A stretch of 62,067 bases of DNA from Acidobacteriota bacterium. GTDB lineage: Bacteria > Actinomycetota > Acidimicrobiia > Acidimicrobiales > Microtrichaceae. Where the stretch lies: the NCBI GenBank assembly GCA_003577145.1, contig QEUP01000019.1:1-62067 (forward strand), given 5' to 3'. A program made the translations under genes and the position numbers. Below are positions 16,720-24,038 of the stretch, piece by piece. Position 1 is the first letter of the stretch. Each line of letters starts with the position of its first letter. The notes under the pieces were generated by a model, which was not told the origin of the DNA, did no database searches, and was given only the letters and a program-made list of their open reading frames with translations.

Positions 16720-17772
16720 TCAGGCGAGACCGGCAAGCCCGTGACGGCGGCGCACGGCTTCGATGGTGACCCACGGGACTCGCAGCCGGCGCAGCCGCTG
16801 GCTGCCGTCGAGGCTCAGCGACAGTCCGGTGCCTGGCGGGCCATCAGGTAGTGGCGGGACCCGGTGGGTGCCGAACAGCATCCGGGCACCGTCAGGGCTG
16901 AGCGGACCAAGGGCGACCCGGGCGGAGAACTGGTCCCGGACCGCCCCTGGCACGGCTTCGGTGTCTGGTCGGGTGAACGCCGCCACCAGGTGGATGCCGC
17001 ACGCCCGACCCTGGCGGGCCAGCACGCCGACCGCCTCACGAACCCGCTGCGCCTCCGGCTTCGCCAACGCCACGCCGCCGAGCAGGTCGGCGGACTCGTC
17101 CAAGACCACCAGGGTCGGCCGCACCGGCACCACCCGTTCCGGCAGGTCGAGCCAGTGGTCGCAGCCGTCGAGACGGAGCTGTTCCTTGCGGCGGTCGAGG
17201 TCCTCGACCAGCTCGGTGAGCGCAGCAGCTGCACCGGGGAGGCCATGCACCTCGATGTCGTAGCGGGCCTGGGCGAAGTCCACCTCCTTCGGGTCGATGA
17301 CCACGACCCGCCAACACCAGCCCAGCGGCAGCGCCGCCACCACCGTGCGCAACAGCGACGACTTGCCCGACCCTGTCGCACCGGCGACGAGCAGATGCGG
17401 CGCCCGCCGAAGGTCCCACACGGCGCAACCGTTGGGGTGCTCCCCGAGCGGAACGGTCAGCCTCTCGTCACAGCGCCGTAGTGGCGGTGAGGCGGTGGTG
17501 GACCAGTCCGACGCATCGAGGACGAGCGCCCAACGACCGCCCGAGGCGGGATGCAGCTCCCACCACGGGACACGAGCAGCAAGGGCGACCCGTTCGGCGG
17601 CTCGCTCGACGTCGGCACTCGACCAGCCGGGCGGAGAGCGAAACGAGTACCGCACCGTCGGCCAGCATCCATCCACCGCCGGCCACGGCGCAGCGAACCC
17701 GGCCCGCCGCCAGGCGAGCGACCAACGGAGTCGCTCAGCGGCTGCCAGCACTGGCGGCCTTGGGAGCGCCAT
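16720..17772 (-). CDS. FtsK/SpoIIIE-type DNA translocase (AICE transfer protein)
   Basis: The 350-residue protein has a RecA-like FtsK domain with Walker A GATGSGKSSL at residues 131-140, Walker B LVVLDESADLLGG and a sensor region RQGRACGIHLVAAFTRPD. It lacks the four-helix membrane anchor of chromosomal FtsK. This fits the single-protein DNA pumps (TraSA/TraB) that move double-stranded DNA between mycelial cells in AICEs. Its start overlaps the end of the upstream accessory gene by 38 bp, unless a later start is used. Context with Rep and Int makes a transfer role likely. Confidence 0.88.
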   Translation of the reverse strand: MALPRPPVLAAAERLRWSLAWRRAGFAAPWPAVDGCWPTVRYSFRSPPGWSSADVERAAERVALAARVPWWELHPASGGRWALVLDASDWSTTASPPLRRCDERLTVPLGEHPNGCAVWDLRRAPHLLVAGATGSGKSSLLRTVVAALPLGWCWRVVVIDPKEVDFAQARYDIEVHGLPGAAAALTELVEDLDRRKEQLRLDGCDHWLDLPERVVPVRPTLVVLDESADLLGGVALAKPEAQRVREAVGVLARQGRACGIHLVAAFTRPDTEAVPGAVRDQFSARVALGPLSPDGARMLFGTHRVPPLPDGPPGTGLSLSLDGSQRLRRLRVPWVTIEAVRRRHGLAGLA

Positions 17773-18073
17773 CGACGTGCACCGCTTCGGCGGTCAGCGA
17801 CACGCCGGAGCGACCGTTGTCGAGGGTCCAGTGCCAGGCCACCAGACCGGTGAACCGGAGCGGAGCGAGGTCACCGAGCGGCGGCACCGGCGACGGGACC
17901 CGGACGTTCACGGACTCGGGCCGGCCACCTTCGGCCAGCACGAGGACCGGCACGTTCGTCAGGGCCTGCCCCGCCCGGTTCAGCCGGGGCGAACCGTCGG
18001 GGTTGGTCGCCGGAGCCGGCTGGCCGGCTGCGAGGATGCGGAGCTTGGTCGTGTCAACAGGGATGCGCTTCAT
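17735..18073 (-). CDS. Small AICE-associated protein (SCO3933-like)
   Basis: From the ATG at 18073 the product is about 112 residues. It starts MKRIPVDTTKLRILAAGQPAP and continues NRAGQALTNVPVLVLAEG, then VNVRVPSPVPPL. This pattern resembles the small conserved proteins found between rep and tra in Streptomyces AICEs (for example SCO3933). They have been called regulatory or plasmid-replication associated, but their function is not established. An upstream in-frame start at 18103 is possible but less family-like. Confidence 0.65.
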   Translation of the reverse strand: MKRIPVDTTKLRILAAGQPAPATNPDGSPRLNRAGQALTNVPVLVLAEGGRPESVNVRVPSPVPPLGDLAPLRFTGLVAWHWTLDNGRSGVSLTAEAVHVDGAPKAASAGSR

Positions 18074-18161
18074 GCCCAGGACAGTGCGGGCGTGTTCGCT
18101 CAACGCAAGTAGGTCACTTGCGGGACGCTCGTGGTGTGACGAACTTCTTCACGGAATCAAG

Positions 18162-18203
18162 GCGGGACGGCCTTCGGCCGTCCCGCTGGCGCCCTCCGGG
18201 CGC
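18162..18203. other. Two adjacent GC-rich hairpins between rep and the accessory gene, possible replication origin
   Basis: A perfect 11-bp stem (gcgggacggcc/ggccgtcccgc with a TTC loop, 18162-18186) is followed 2 bp later by a second stem (gcgccc/gggcgc, 18189-18203). They sit in the 284-bp space between rep and the next gene. HUH initiators nick at hairpin-containing double-strand origins, so this is a candidate origin. A weak terminator for rep is the alternative, but no T-run follows. Confidence 0.4.
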
Positions 18204-18357
18204 AACAACCACCCGGAACCCGCACCCGAGGAAGCTCAGAGCCGACGGTGGCACGTCAGGTGGAGCCGGGCCGCCACGCCGGGGCGCCACACCCGGCATC
18301 GGGGCACGACGAAGCAGACCTGCACCGCAGGTCTGCACCCTTCGGGGTCGGTGGTCG

Positions 18358-19401
18358 CTACGGGGACCGGTTCGGGAGCGGGCCCGTCCACGTCAACGAG
18401 GCGGGCAGCACCTCGAAGGCCACGGCCGTCCACTGCGTCGGACCGACAGCGTCAAGGACCCATGCCCGTCGGGCGGCTCGCAAGGCCGTGAAGGTCGTCC
18501 CCCACCGCCGAGAGGCAGCGAGCACATGGCCACGGAAGCCCCAGCCCCGGCGGGCGGCACGGTGCCGGCGACAGCTCGACCACCCCGGGTCGGTCAACCG
18601 GCCCGGCTCATCCCGGCACCAATACGGCCAGGGGTCCGAGCATCCGCACGAGGCGGCCCCCGCTCGACGCATCGACCGGGTGTGACGAGACCCGCCGGGC
18701 AGGTCGTCGCCAGCCGCCTTGATGGCGTAGCGGACCAGCTTGCGCATGTAGGCGCCCACCCGGCCGGCGTCGGTCACCGCCTGGGCATCGCACTGCGGAC
18801 CGAACCCGAAGCCCCCCGAGGTCACCGCAGCGATGCGTCGGCCCGTCCTCGGGTTCACGCCACCTCGGACGGCGACCCCCAGGACATCGGCTGACACAGC
18901 ACCCCGCACCAGGGCATGCACATGGGTCAACCCCCGGCGCTGGAACTCCACGACCCGCACGAAGTCGAGCGGCTCGCCCGTCATCCGCCGCAGCTTCTGC
19001 ATCAGCACGGTGAACCGCCGGCTGAGCGTGGCGTTGAAGCGCCCGGCTGCGACGTAGTCGTAGGTGTCGGGGTCCACCGGAGTGCCGAGCCGGGCGTCAT
19101 CGGGCCGGTGGTACCGGCCGCAGGCGCACCGGCGACGGCCACGCTTCGGAGGGCCGCTGTGCACCGCCCCGAACACGTCGGCGCCCGGAGCGGTCAGCGT
19201 CAGCCAGGTGAAGGCTTCGCCGCCGACGATGCCCGAGTTGATGACCCCACGAGCGTCACCGGCGTACAGCTCAGAGCAGCTCTCGCACTTCGACGCCAGA
19301 CGGGTGCCGCAGCGGCGCAGCACTTCACGCTGACGGACCTCGCCGGTGGCCCCGTGGACCTCGGTCGTTCGGATGCGGACAGGGTGCGAGCAGTCGGACA
19401 C
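18358..19401 (-). CDS. RepSA-like rolling-circle replication initiator (HUH family)
   Basis: This 347-residue protein has the cysteine-rich start of AICE Rep proteins (CGTRLASKCESCSELYAGD, residues 31-49), which probably binds zinc. The HUH metal-binding motif is LTHVHALVRG at residues 158-167, and candidate nicking tyrosines are Tyr218 and Tyr225 in GAYMRKLVRYAIK. It would nick the element's origin and allow transient autonomous replication after excision. The C-terminus is rich in Arg and Trp. It lies 45 bp downstream of int in the same direction, so xis-int-rep are probably one transcript. Confidence 0.85.
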   Translation of the reverse strand: MSDCSHPVRIRTTEVHGATGEVRQREVLRRCGTRLASKCESCSELYAGDARGVINSGIVGGEAFTWLTLTAPGADVFGAVHSGPPKRGRRRCACGRYHRPDDARLGTPVDPDTYDYVAAGRFNATLSRRFTVLMQKLRRMTGEPLDFVRVVEFQRRGLTHVHALVRGAVSADVLGVAVRGGVNPRTGRRIAAVTSGGFGFGPQCDAQAVTDAGRVGAYMRKLVRYAIKAAGDDLPGGSRHTRSMRRAGAASCGCSDPWPYWCRDEPGRLTDPGWSSCRRHRAARRGWGFRGHVLAASRRWGTTFTALRAARRAWVLDAVGPTQWTAVAFEVLPASLTWTGPLPNRSP

Positions 19402-19446
19402 CCGCCGAACGGTCCGGCCGGGTGCCTCGACGTCATGGAGGTGTCG

Positions 19447-20703
19447 TCACAGGTCGGCGAGCACAGCCCGGTTCCGGTCCTCGGCATCCGAGGCCGGCCG
19501 CACGTAGCGAGCCTGGGTGAAGGCGACCGACGCATGGCCAAGCAGCCGGGACACGTCGACCCACTCGAACTCTGCCACCTCGTGCAGCCAGGTGGCGGCG
19601 TGGTGGCGGAGATTGCGCCAAGGGATGACCGGACGACCCTTCTGGGTCTTTCCCTTCGGCGACACCGAGTCCGGGTGACAGGCCCACCCGGCCTTCCGGG
19701 CAGCGGACCCGAACACCCGACGCAACTCGCCCTCGGTGAAGGGTCGGTTCGGACCCTTCGGTCCGGGGTAGAGGAGCCCAGCTTCACCCTCGTCGGCCTC
19801 GACCGCCTTCGCCCGTTCCAGCACGGCGACGAACACGCTCCGGGGGAGCAGGACGAAGCGACGACGACCGTTCTTGGGTGCCTTGAGTTCGTATCCCTTG
19901 GACTTCGAGTACGACCAGGCAGTGGCGACCATCACGCCGTGCCGGTCCTCGTCCACATCCACGGCCCGCAGGGCCGTCAGCTCACCCAGGCGAAGCCCTC
20001 CGTATCCGGCGACTCGGACCATCTGGCCGAGCCACGGGCGACGGCCCCGCCTACCCCGGGCGTCGAAGGCCTCTGCCAACGCCTCGACCATCTCTGTGGT
20101 CGGACGTTCCGACGGGGGGATGTATACCGCAGCTTCGTCATCGGCCGCCCGGGCGGCCACGTAGTCGACGTCGTCCATCGGCTGCATCGTCCGAGGCAGC
20201 AGTCCGGACCTGTGGGCCACGGTCACCATCAGCCGCAGCAGCGACCCGATGTTCTGGACCGTCGCCGGTCTTCGCCCGGCGGCTCTCGCTGCGGCGAGCA
20301 CGGCGATGCAGTGCTGGTCGGTGGACCCCCACTCGTGCACGGCCATGGCGCCGACCACCGGCTGAATCCAGGTGCCGTAGATGCCCCGACGCTTCTCGAT
20401 GTAGCGGGCCGTCACGTTCTTCTGCTTCCACCGCTGTTCCACAGCGGCGAACAGGTCATCGACCGTGGGCGGTCCACCCCGGGTGACCTTGACCGGGCCG
20501 ACCTTCGCCCGGGCGGCCTTCACGTAGGCCACCGTCGCCTCGAATGCCTCGTCGGCCAACTCCCGGGTGGCGTAGCGGCGATTCGACCGCTGACCGGAGA
20601 ACGGGTCGGTCCACACGACCCGGTGCGACTTCACCTTTGTGGTCGGTGCGTAGAGGGCCACGCCGCAGTCATGCCTGGCCACGGGACGAGCTCGGCCGGC
20701 CAT
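19447..20703 (-). CDS. int: Tyrosine site-specific integrase
   Basis: This 418-residue protein has an N-terminal arm-binding region with VDDLFAAVEQRW, a core-binding SAM-like domain, and a catalytic domain. Catalytic residues seen are Arg238 (GYGGLRLGEL), a Lys region near 275, Arg366 in WRNLRHHAATWL, His390 in LLGHAS and Tyr400 in QARYVRP. The usual first His of HxLR is Arg363 here, a substitution that some integrases tolerate. It should recombine the 42-bp attachment site. The ATG overlaps the stop of xis (ATGA), the classic AICE arrangement. Confidence 0.93.
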   Translation of the reverse strand: MAGRARPVARHDCGVALYAPTTKVKSHRVVWTDPFSGQRSNRRYATRELADEAFEATVAYVKAARAKVGPVKVTRGGPPTVDDLFAAVEQRWKQKNVTARYIEKRRGIYGTWIQPVVGAMAVHEWGSTDQHCIAVLAAARAAGRRPATVQNIGSLLRLMVTVAHRSGLLPRTMQPMDDVDYVAARAADDEAAVYIPPSERPTTEMVEALAEAFDARGRRGRRPWLGQMVRVAGYGGLRLGELTALRAVDVDEDRHGVMVATAWSYSKSKGYELKAPKNGRRRFVLLPRSVFVAVLERAKAVEADEGEAGLLYPGPKGPNRPFTEGELRRVFGSAARKAGWACHPDSVSPKGKTQKGRPVIPWRNLRHHAATWLHEVAEFEWVDVSRLLGHASVAFTQARYVRPASDAEDRNRAVLADL

Positions 20704-21008
20704 CAGGCTGCCCGCCTCGTGGCCGGCCGGCCCGCCGGGCGGGCCGGCGGGGGTGACAGCACGGCGACGCTGTCGGTCCGCTGTGCCGGGTCGGCGGCAG
20801 TGCCGGCCAGCGAGGTCGTCACCTCCCAGGCCCGCAGAGCGGAGAGCGGGATGCGAACCATCCCGGGCACGACGGAGGCAGGGAGCACGCCGGAGCGGAC
20901 CAACTCCTTCGCCTTCGTGGTGCCGATGGAGTAGCGCTCGGCGAGCGCCTCAGTGTCGAGGAAGACGTCCTCAGCGGTGGGGGTGACGCAGTCGTGTTCG
21001 TTGGCCAT
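20703..21008 (-). CDS. xis: Excisionase/helix-turn-helix DNA-binding protein
   Basis: From ATG 21008 the product is 101 residues. The central winged-HTH reads VFLDTEALAERYSIGTTKAKELVRSGVLPASVVPGMVRIPLSALRAWE, which is the MerR-like fold of AICE excisionases. The tail is Pro/Ala/Arg-rich. The frame is open to 21149, but that would run through attR, so the internal start is preferred. It is translationally coupled to int and lies beside attR. A TTGACA box on the minus strand (21071-21076) could serve as its -35 element. Confidence 0.82.
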   Translation of the reverse strand: MANEHDCVTPTAEDVFLDTEALAERYSIGTTKAKELVRSGVLPASVVPGMVRIPLSALRAWEVTTSLAGTAADPAQRTDSVAVLSPPPARPAGRPATRRAA

Positions 21009-21054
21009 GTAACCGACGGTGCGGGCGTCCCTTCTGGCGCCAATCACCGCCATC

Positions 21055-21075
21055 TGTGTCACGCTGACTGTGTCA
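21055..21075. promoter_or_regulatory. Paired TGTGTCA repeats near attR, candidate integrase/Xis arm sites
   Basis: TGTGTCA occurs at 21055-21061 and 21069-21075, 14 bp apart, and 47 bp inside the attR core. The outer context tctgtgtca is shared with the pair near attL. The sites overlap the presumed xis promoter, which could couple integrase binding to xis-int expression. Confidence 0.5.
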
Positions 21076-21121
21076 ATAACGCCGTCAGCAGCCGGAAAAC
21101 CGCTCAAATCCAGGGGAAACA

Positions 21122-21163
21122 GCATGCAGGTCCACCTCGTCGACGGCACCTACGAGCTGTTCC
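21122..21163. repeat. attR: 42-bp direct repeat at right end of integrated element
   Basis: This copy is identical to 14020-14061. It starts two bases before the ATG of the exonuclease gene and covers its first 13 codons, so the gene remains intact on this side. The AGGGGA ribosome site at 21112-21117 lies inside the element. Confidence 0.92.
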
Positions 21164-22005
21164 GGCAGTTCTACGCACCCGGGGGTGGCCACCTGAACTC
21201 CGAGGGTGTGGAGGTCGACGCCACCCGCCGGGTCCTCCGCTCGATCCTCACCCTCGTCGAGGACGGCGCCACCCATGTAGGGGTTGCCACCGACCACGTG
21301 ATCGAGTCCTTCCGCAACGACCTCTACCCCGGCTACAAGACCGGTGAGGGTGTCGACCCGCAGCTCAAAGGGCAGTTCACCTTGCTCGAGGACGTGCTGC
21401 GGGCGGCGGGCTTCACGGTCTGGGACATGGTTGAGTACGAGGCCGACGATGCCTTGGCGGCCGCTGCTGCTGTGGCGGTCGCCGATCCGCTGGTCGATCG
21501 AGTGGTGATCTGCACCCCCGACAAGGATCTCGGCCAGTGCCTGGTCGACCCGAAGGTCGTGCAGTACGACCGCCGGGCCGGCGAGTACCGCGACGCTGCC
21601 GGAGTTGTCGCCAAGTTCGGCGTCGAGCCCGGGTCGATCCCCGACTACCTGGGCCTGGTGGGTGACAACGCCGACGGACTGCCGGGGCTGCCGGGGTGGG
21701 GAGCCAAGTCCGCCTCGGCAGTGCTGTACCGCTACGGACACATCGAGGACATCCCCTTGGACTCCGCCGAATGGGACATCCCGGTCCGCAACGCGGCCAA
21801 GCTGGCCAGGGTTCTGGCCGATCAAATCCGGGAGGCCGTTCTCTACCGGCGGTTGGCGACGCTCGAGACCGACGTCGACGTGGGAACCGTCGAGGAGTGG
21901 CGCTGGGAGGGACCGACTCCAGCACTGGGCGAGTGCTGCGACTACATCGACGCGCCGGATGCTGCAAGAAAGGCGGAGAGGCTGGCCGCCCCGCTCGAGG
22001 ATTGA
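21124..22005 (+). CDS. 5'-3' exonuclease (Pol I N-domain/FEN-type), interrupted upstream by the element
   Basis: The 293-residue protein matches stand-alone 5' nucleases. Metal-binding acidic motifs are MVEYEADDALA, TPDKDLGQCL and LVGDNADGLPGLPGWGAKSAS, the last combined with the H3TH DNA-binding motif. It would remove flaps and RNA primers. The element's 42-bp att site spans its first codons, so the present promoter and ribosome site come from the element. The ancestral upstream region lies 7.1 kb away at 13.9-14.0 kb. The start at 21124 is fixed by the family N-terminus MQVHLVDGTYELFRQFYAP; upstream in-frame sequence is element DNA. Confidence 0.92.
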   Translation: MQVHLVDGTYELFRQFYAPGGGHLNSEGVEVDATRRVLRSILTLVEDGATHVGVATDHVIESFRNDLYPGYKTGEGVDPQLKGQFTLLEDVLRAAGFTVWDMVEYEADDALAAAAAVAVADPLVDRVVICTPDKDLGQCLVDPKVVQYDRRAGEYRDAAGVVAKFGVEPGSIPDYLGLVGDNADGLPGLPGWGAKSASAVLYRYGHIEDIPLDSAEWDIPVRNAAKLARVLADQIREAVLYRRLATLETDVDVGTVEEWRWEGPTPALGECCDYIDAPDAARKAERLAAPLED

Positions 22006-22048
22006 CGGGCCTCGTGTACCCGGGAGCGCCGCATGTCGGTGGACGTTC

Positions 22049-22471
22049 TCAGTCCTCGACGGTCACGTCGAAGGTGTGGGTATCGGTGTACTTCTCCTGG
22101 TCGTCGGCGCAGCGGTAGCAGTTGCCCATCTCCAGCGTGGTGCTGCCGCTGCCGGTGGCGCGGAAGGTGAACGTCGTCTCCCCCCCGGCGCCTGTCGCCT
22201 CGGGGTCGTCCGACACGAACTCCTCGTCCACGAACTCGACGACCGCCCGGTCGGGATCTTCGATCAGTTGCCAGGCGTCACCGACCGACGGGTTCTCGCG
22301 GATCTCGATCAGGAACTCGTCACCGTTGCCGACGACGATCTCGTCGTCGGACAGGCCGTAGCTCTTGGGCTCGTCCCCGTTGTCAGCGGGTGCGGGCGAC
22401 TCGGAGTCGCCACAGCCCACCAGCACGAGGGGGATCACCAGGGGGGGAAGAAGCGTCCGGAGAGCGCGCAC
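22049..22471 (-). CDS. Chagasin-like (I42) protease inhibitor lipoprotein
   Basis: The 140-residue product has a signal peptide ending in the lipobox LVLVGC at about residues 15-20. The mature part has the chagasin pattern: GDEFLIEIRENPSVGDAW as the first inhibitory loop region, DPEATGAGGETTFTFRATGSG as the second, and a CxxC-containing strand before YTDTHTFDVTV. I42 inhibitors block papain-family cysteine proteases. The canonical RPW loop is replaced by a segment with two cysteines (GNCYRCADDQ), which is unusual. It converges with the exonuclease gene. Confidence 0.78.
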   Translation of the reverse strand: MRALRTLLPPLVIPLVLVGCGDSESPAPADNGDEPKSYGLSDDEIVVGNGDEFLIEIRENPSVGDAWQLIEDPDRAVVEFVDEEFVSDDPEATGAGGETTFTFRATGSGSTTLEMGNCYRCADDQEKYTDTHTFDVTVED

Positions 22472-22656
22472 GAGCCGAATCTAGTCCTGCTCGGTGAGTG
22501 CGGCGGGGACATCGATCCGGCCGTTCCACCGGAACCCGCGTACATGGTCATGTCGTGCTCGTCGGCATCGCTCGCCTACCGGTGCCGAGATAGCAGACGC
22601 CTACCGGGCGCAGGCCTGAGCCCGGCCACCCGGCTGGTACCACCCCCTGGCCGGGA

Positions 22657-23727
22657 CTACGTGAACACCTCGCGCAGCTCGACCGGGGCCAGCCGCTCGG
22701 TTTGGGCGTAGGTGCAGGACTCGGGGGAACGGTCGGGGCGCCAGCGCACGAAGCGGCTCTGGTGGCGGAAGCGCATTCCCTGCATCCCCTCGTAGGCGAC
22801 CTCGACGACCAACTCGGGGCGCAGGGGTTCCCAGCCCTGGTCCTTGCCGCTGTTCCAGCGGCTGGGGGCGCCCGGCATCCGACCCTCGGCCGCCATGTGC
22901 GCGGCGTGGTCGGCCCACTCGCGCCAGGGATGCTCGGCGAGGGCGTCTGCCCGGTAAGGAGCGATCTCTGCGAGCAGCTCGCTGCGGCGGGCCGCCGAGA
23001 AGCTCGTGCACACGCCGACGTGGTGCAACACGCCGGCGTCGTCGTAGAGGCCGAGCAGCAGCGAGCCCACCCCGTCGCCGCTCTTGTGCACCCGGTAGCC
23101 GGCGACCACGCAGTCGACGGTCCGCTTGTGCTTGACCTTGATCTGGGTGCGCTTGTCCTCCACGTAAGGAGCGTCGGTGGGCTTGGCCATCACCCCGTCG
23201 AAGCCGGCGCCTTCGAAACGGTCGAACCAATCGCTCGCCACCTCTCGGTCGGCGGTCGCAGGTGTGAGGTGAACGGGGGGACAGGCGCCGCCCAGTTCGC
23301 CCTGCAGCGTCGCCCGGCGTTCGCTGAAGGACCGCCGGCGGAGATCGTCCTCGCCGAGGGCGAGGATGTCGAACGCCACATATGAGGCCGGCGTCTGTGC
23401 CGCCAGGCGGTTGATGCGGCTCTCGGCGGGATGGATGCGCTGCTGGAGCGCGTCGAAGTCGAGCCCTGCGGCGGTGGCGACAACCACCTCGCCGTCGATC
23501 ACGCACCGCTCGGGCAGGTTCTCGCAAAGCGGGTCGATGAGCTCGGGGAAGTAGCGGGCCAGCGGGCGTTCGTTGCGGCTGAAGAGCTCGATCTCGTCGC
23601 CGTCCCGGAACACCAGGCAGCGGAACCCGTCCCATTTCGGCTCGTAGAGCAGGTCGGCACCTGCGGGAAGCTCGTTCGTCGCCTTGGCGAGCATCGGCTT
23701 CACCGGTGGCATGACAGGCAGGTCCAC
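22657..23727 (-). CDS. ligC: ATP-dependent DNA ligase (LigC-type)
   Basis: The product is about 356 residues from GTG 23727. The nucleotidyltransferase motif I is EPKWDGFR with the AMP-accepting Lys. Motif III is SYVAFDILAL, motif IV is GFDGVMAK, motif V is RTQIKVKHKRTVDCVV, and a C-terminal OB-fold ends with FRHQSRFVRWRPDRSPESC. Size and motifs match stand-alone actinobacterial LigC rather than the multidomain LigD. Such ligases serve repair pathways, possibly short-patch base excision repair. No Ku or polymerase domain gene is adjacent. Confidence 0.9.
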   Translation of the reverse strand: MDLPVMPPVKPMLAKATNELPAGADLLYEPKWDGFRCLVFRDGDEIELFSRNERPLARYFPELIDPLCENLPERCVIDGEVVVATAAGLDFDALQQRIHPAESRINRLAAQTPASYVAFDILALGEDDLRRRSFSERRATLQGELGGACPPVHLTPATADREVASDWFDRFEGAGFDGVMAKPTDAPYVEDKRTQIKVKHKRTVDCVVAGYRVHKSGDGVGSLLLGLYDDAGVLHHVGVCTSFSAARRSELLAEIAPYRADALAEHPWREWADHAAHMAAEGRMPGAPSRWNSGKDQGWEPLRPELVVEVAYEGMQGMRFRHQSRFVRWRPDRSPESCTYAQTERLAPVELREVFT

Positions 23728-24038
23728 GAGCCAACAGTAACCGTGATCATCCACGGTGAGGACCCGAGCTCCAGCGGGTGCTGAAACGGGAGCATCGCTC
23801 GAGGATGTGGCTTTCGAGAGCAGTCACCTCGGAGGGGCGCCTTCTAGTTGGCATCCCGTGTGTTGCTCACTTGCATCCTCCCGGACTATGACCGGGGCCT
23901 CCTCCCACGCGCGGCGAATTGCTGGATCGAACGCGTGAATGATCAGGGCTGAGGGAGGGGGTGCTGCGGGCGCTCAGCAATGGGGGCCATCTTCCGATGG
24001 AGGCCGTGCTCATTGCTGCCAGAGAGGGCTGGAGGCCG
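23728..24038. other. Intergenic region between divergent ligase and permease genes
   Basis: This 311-bp gap separates two divergent genes, so it must hold promoters in both directions. I see no palindromic operator, RNA gene or coding frame that I can name. A GGAGG ribosome site sits just before the permease start. Confidence 0.4.

Larger units (their letters stand above)
14020..21163. mobile_element. AICE-like integrated element, about 7.1 kb
   Basis: The element is bounded by a 42-bp direct repeat and carries, reading leftward from the right end, xis, int, an HUH replication initiator, a small accessory protein, an FtsK/TraB-like DNA translocase, an EcoRI-family adenine methyltransferase and a DUF262-HNH protein. 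All genes are on the minus strand. This gene set (Xis, Int, Rep, FtsK-type Tra) is the core of actinomycete integrative and conjugative elements such as pSAM2, which move as double-stranded DNA through a single hexameric pump. At 7.1 kb it is small for the class. Paired TGTGTCA repeats lie just inside both ends. Its att site is the 5' end of a protein-coding gene rather than a tRNA. Confidence 0.9.
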
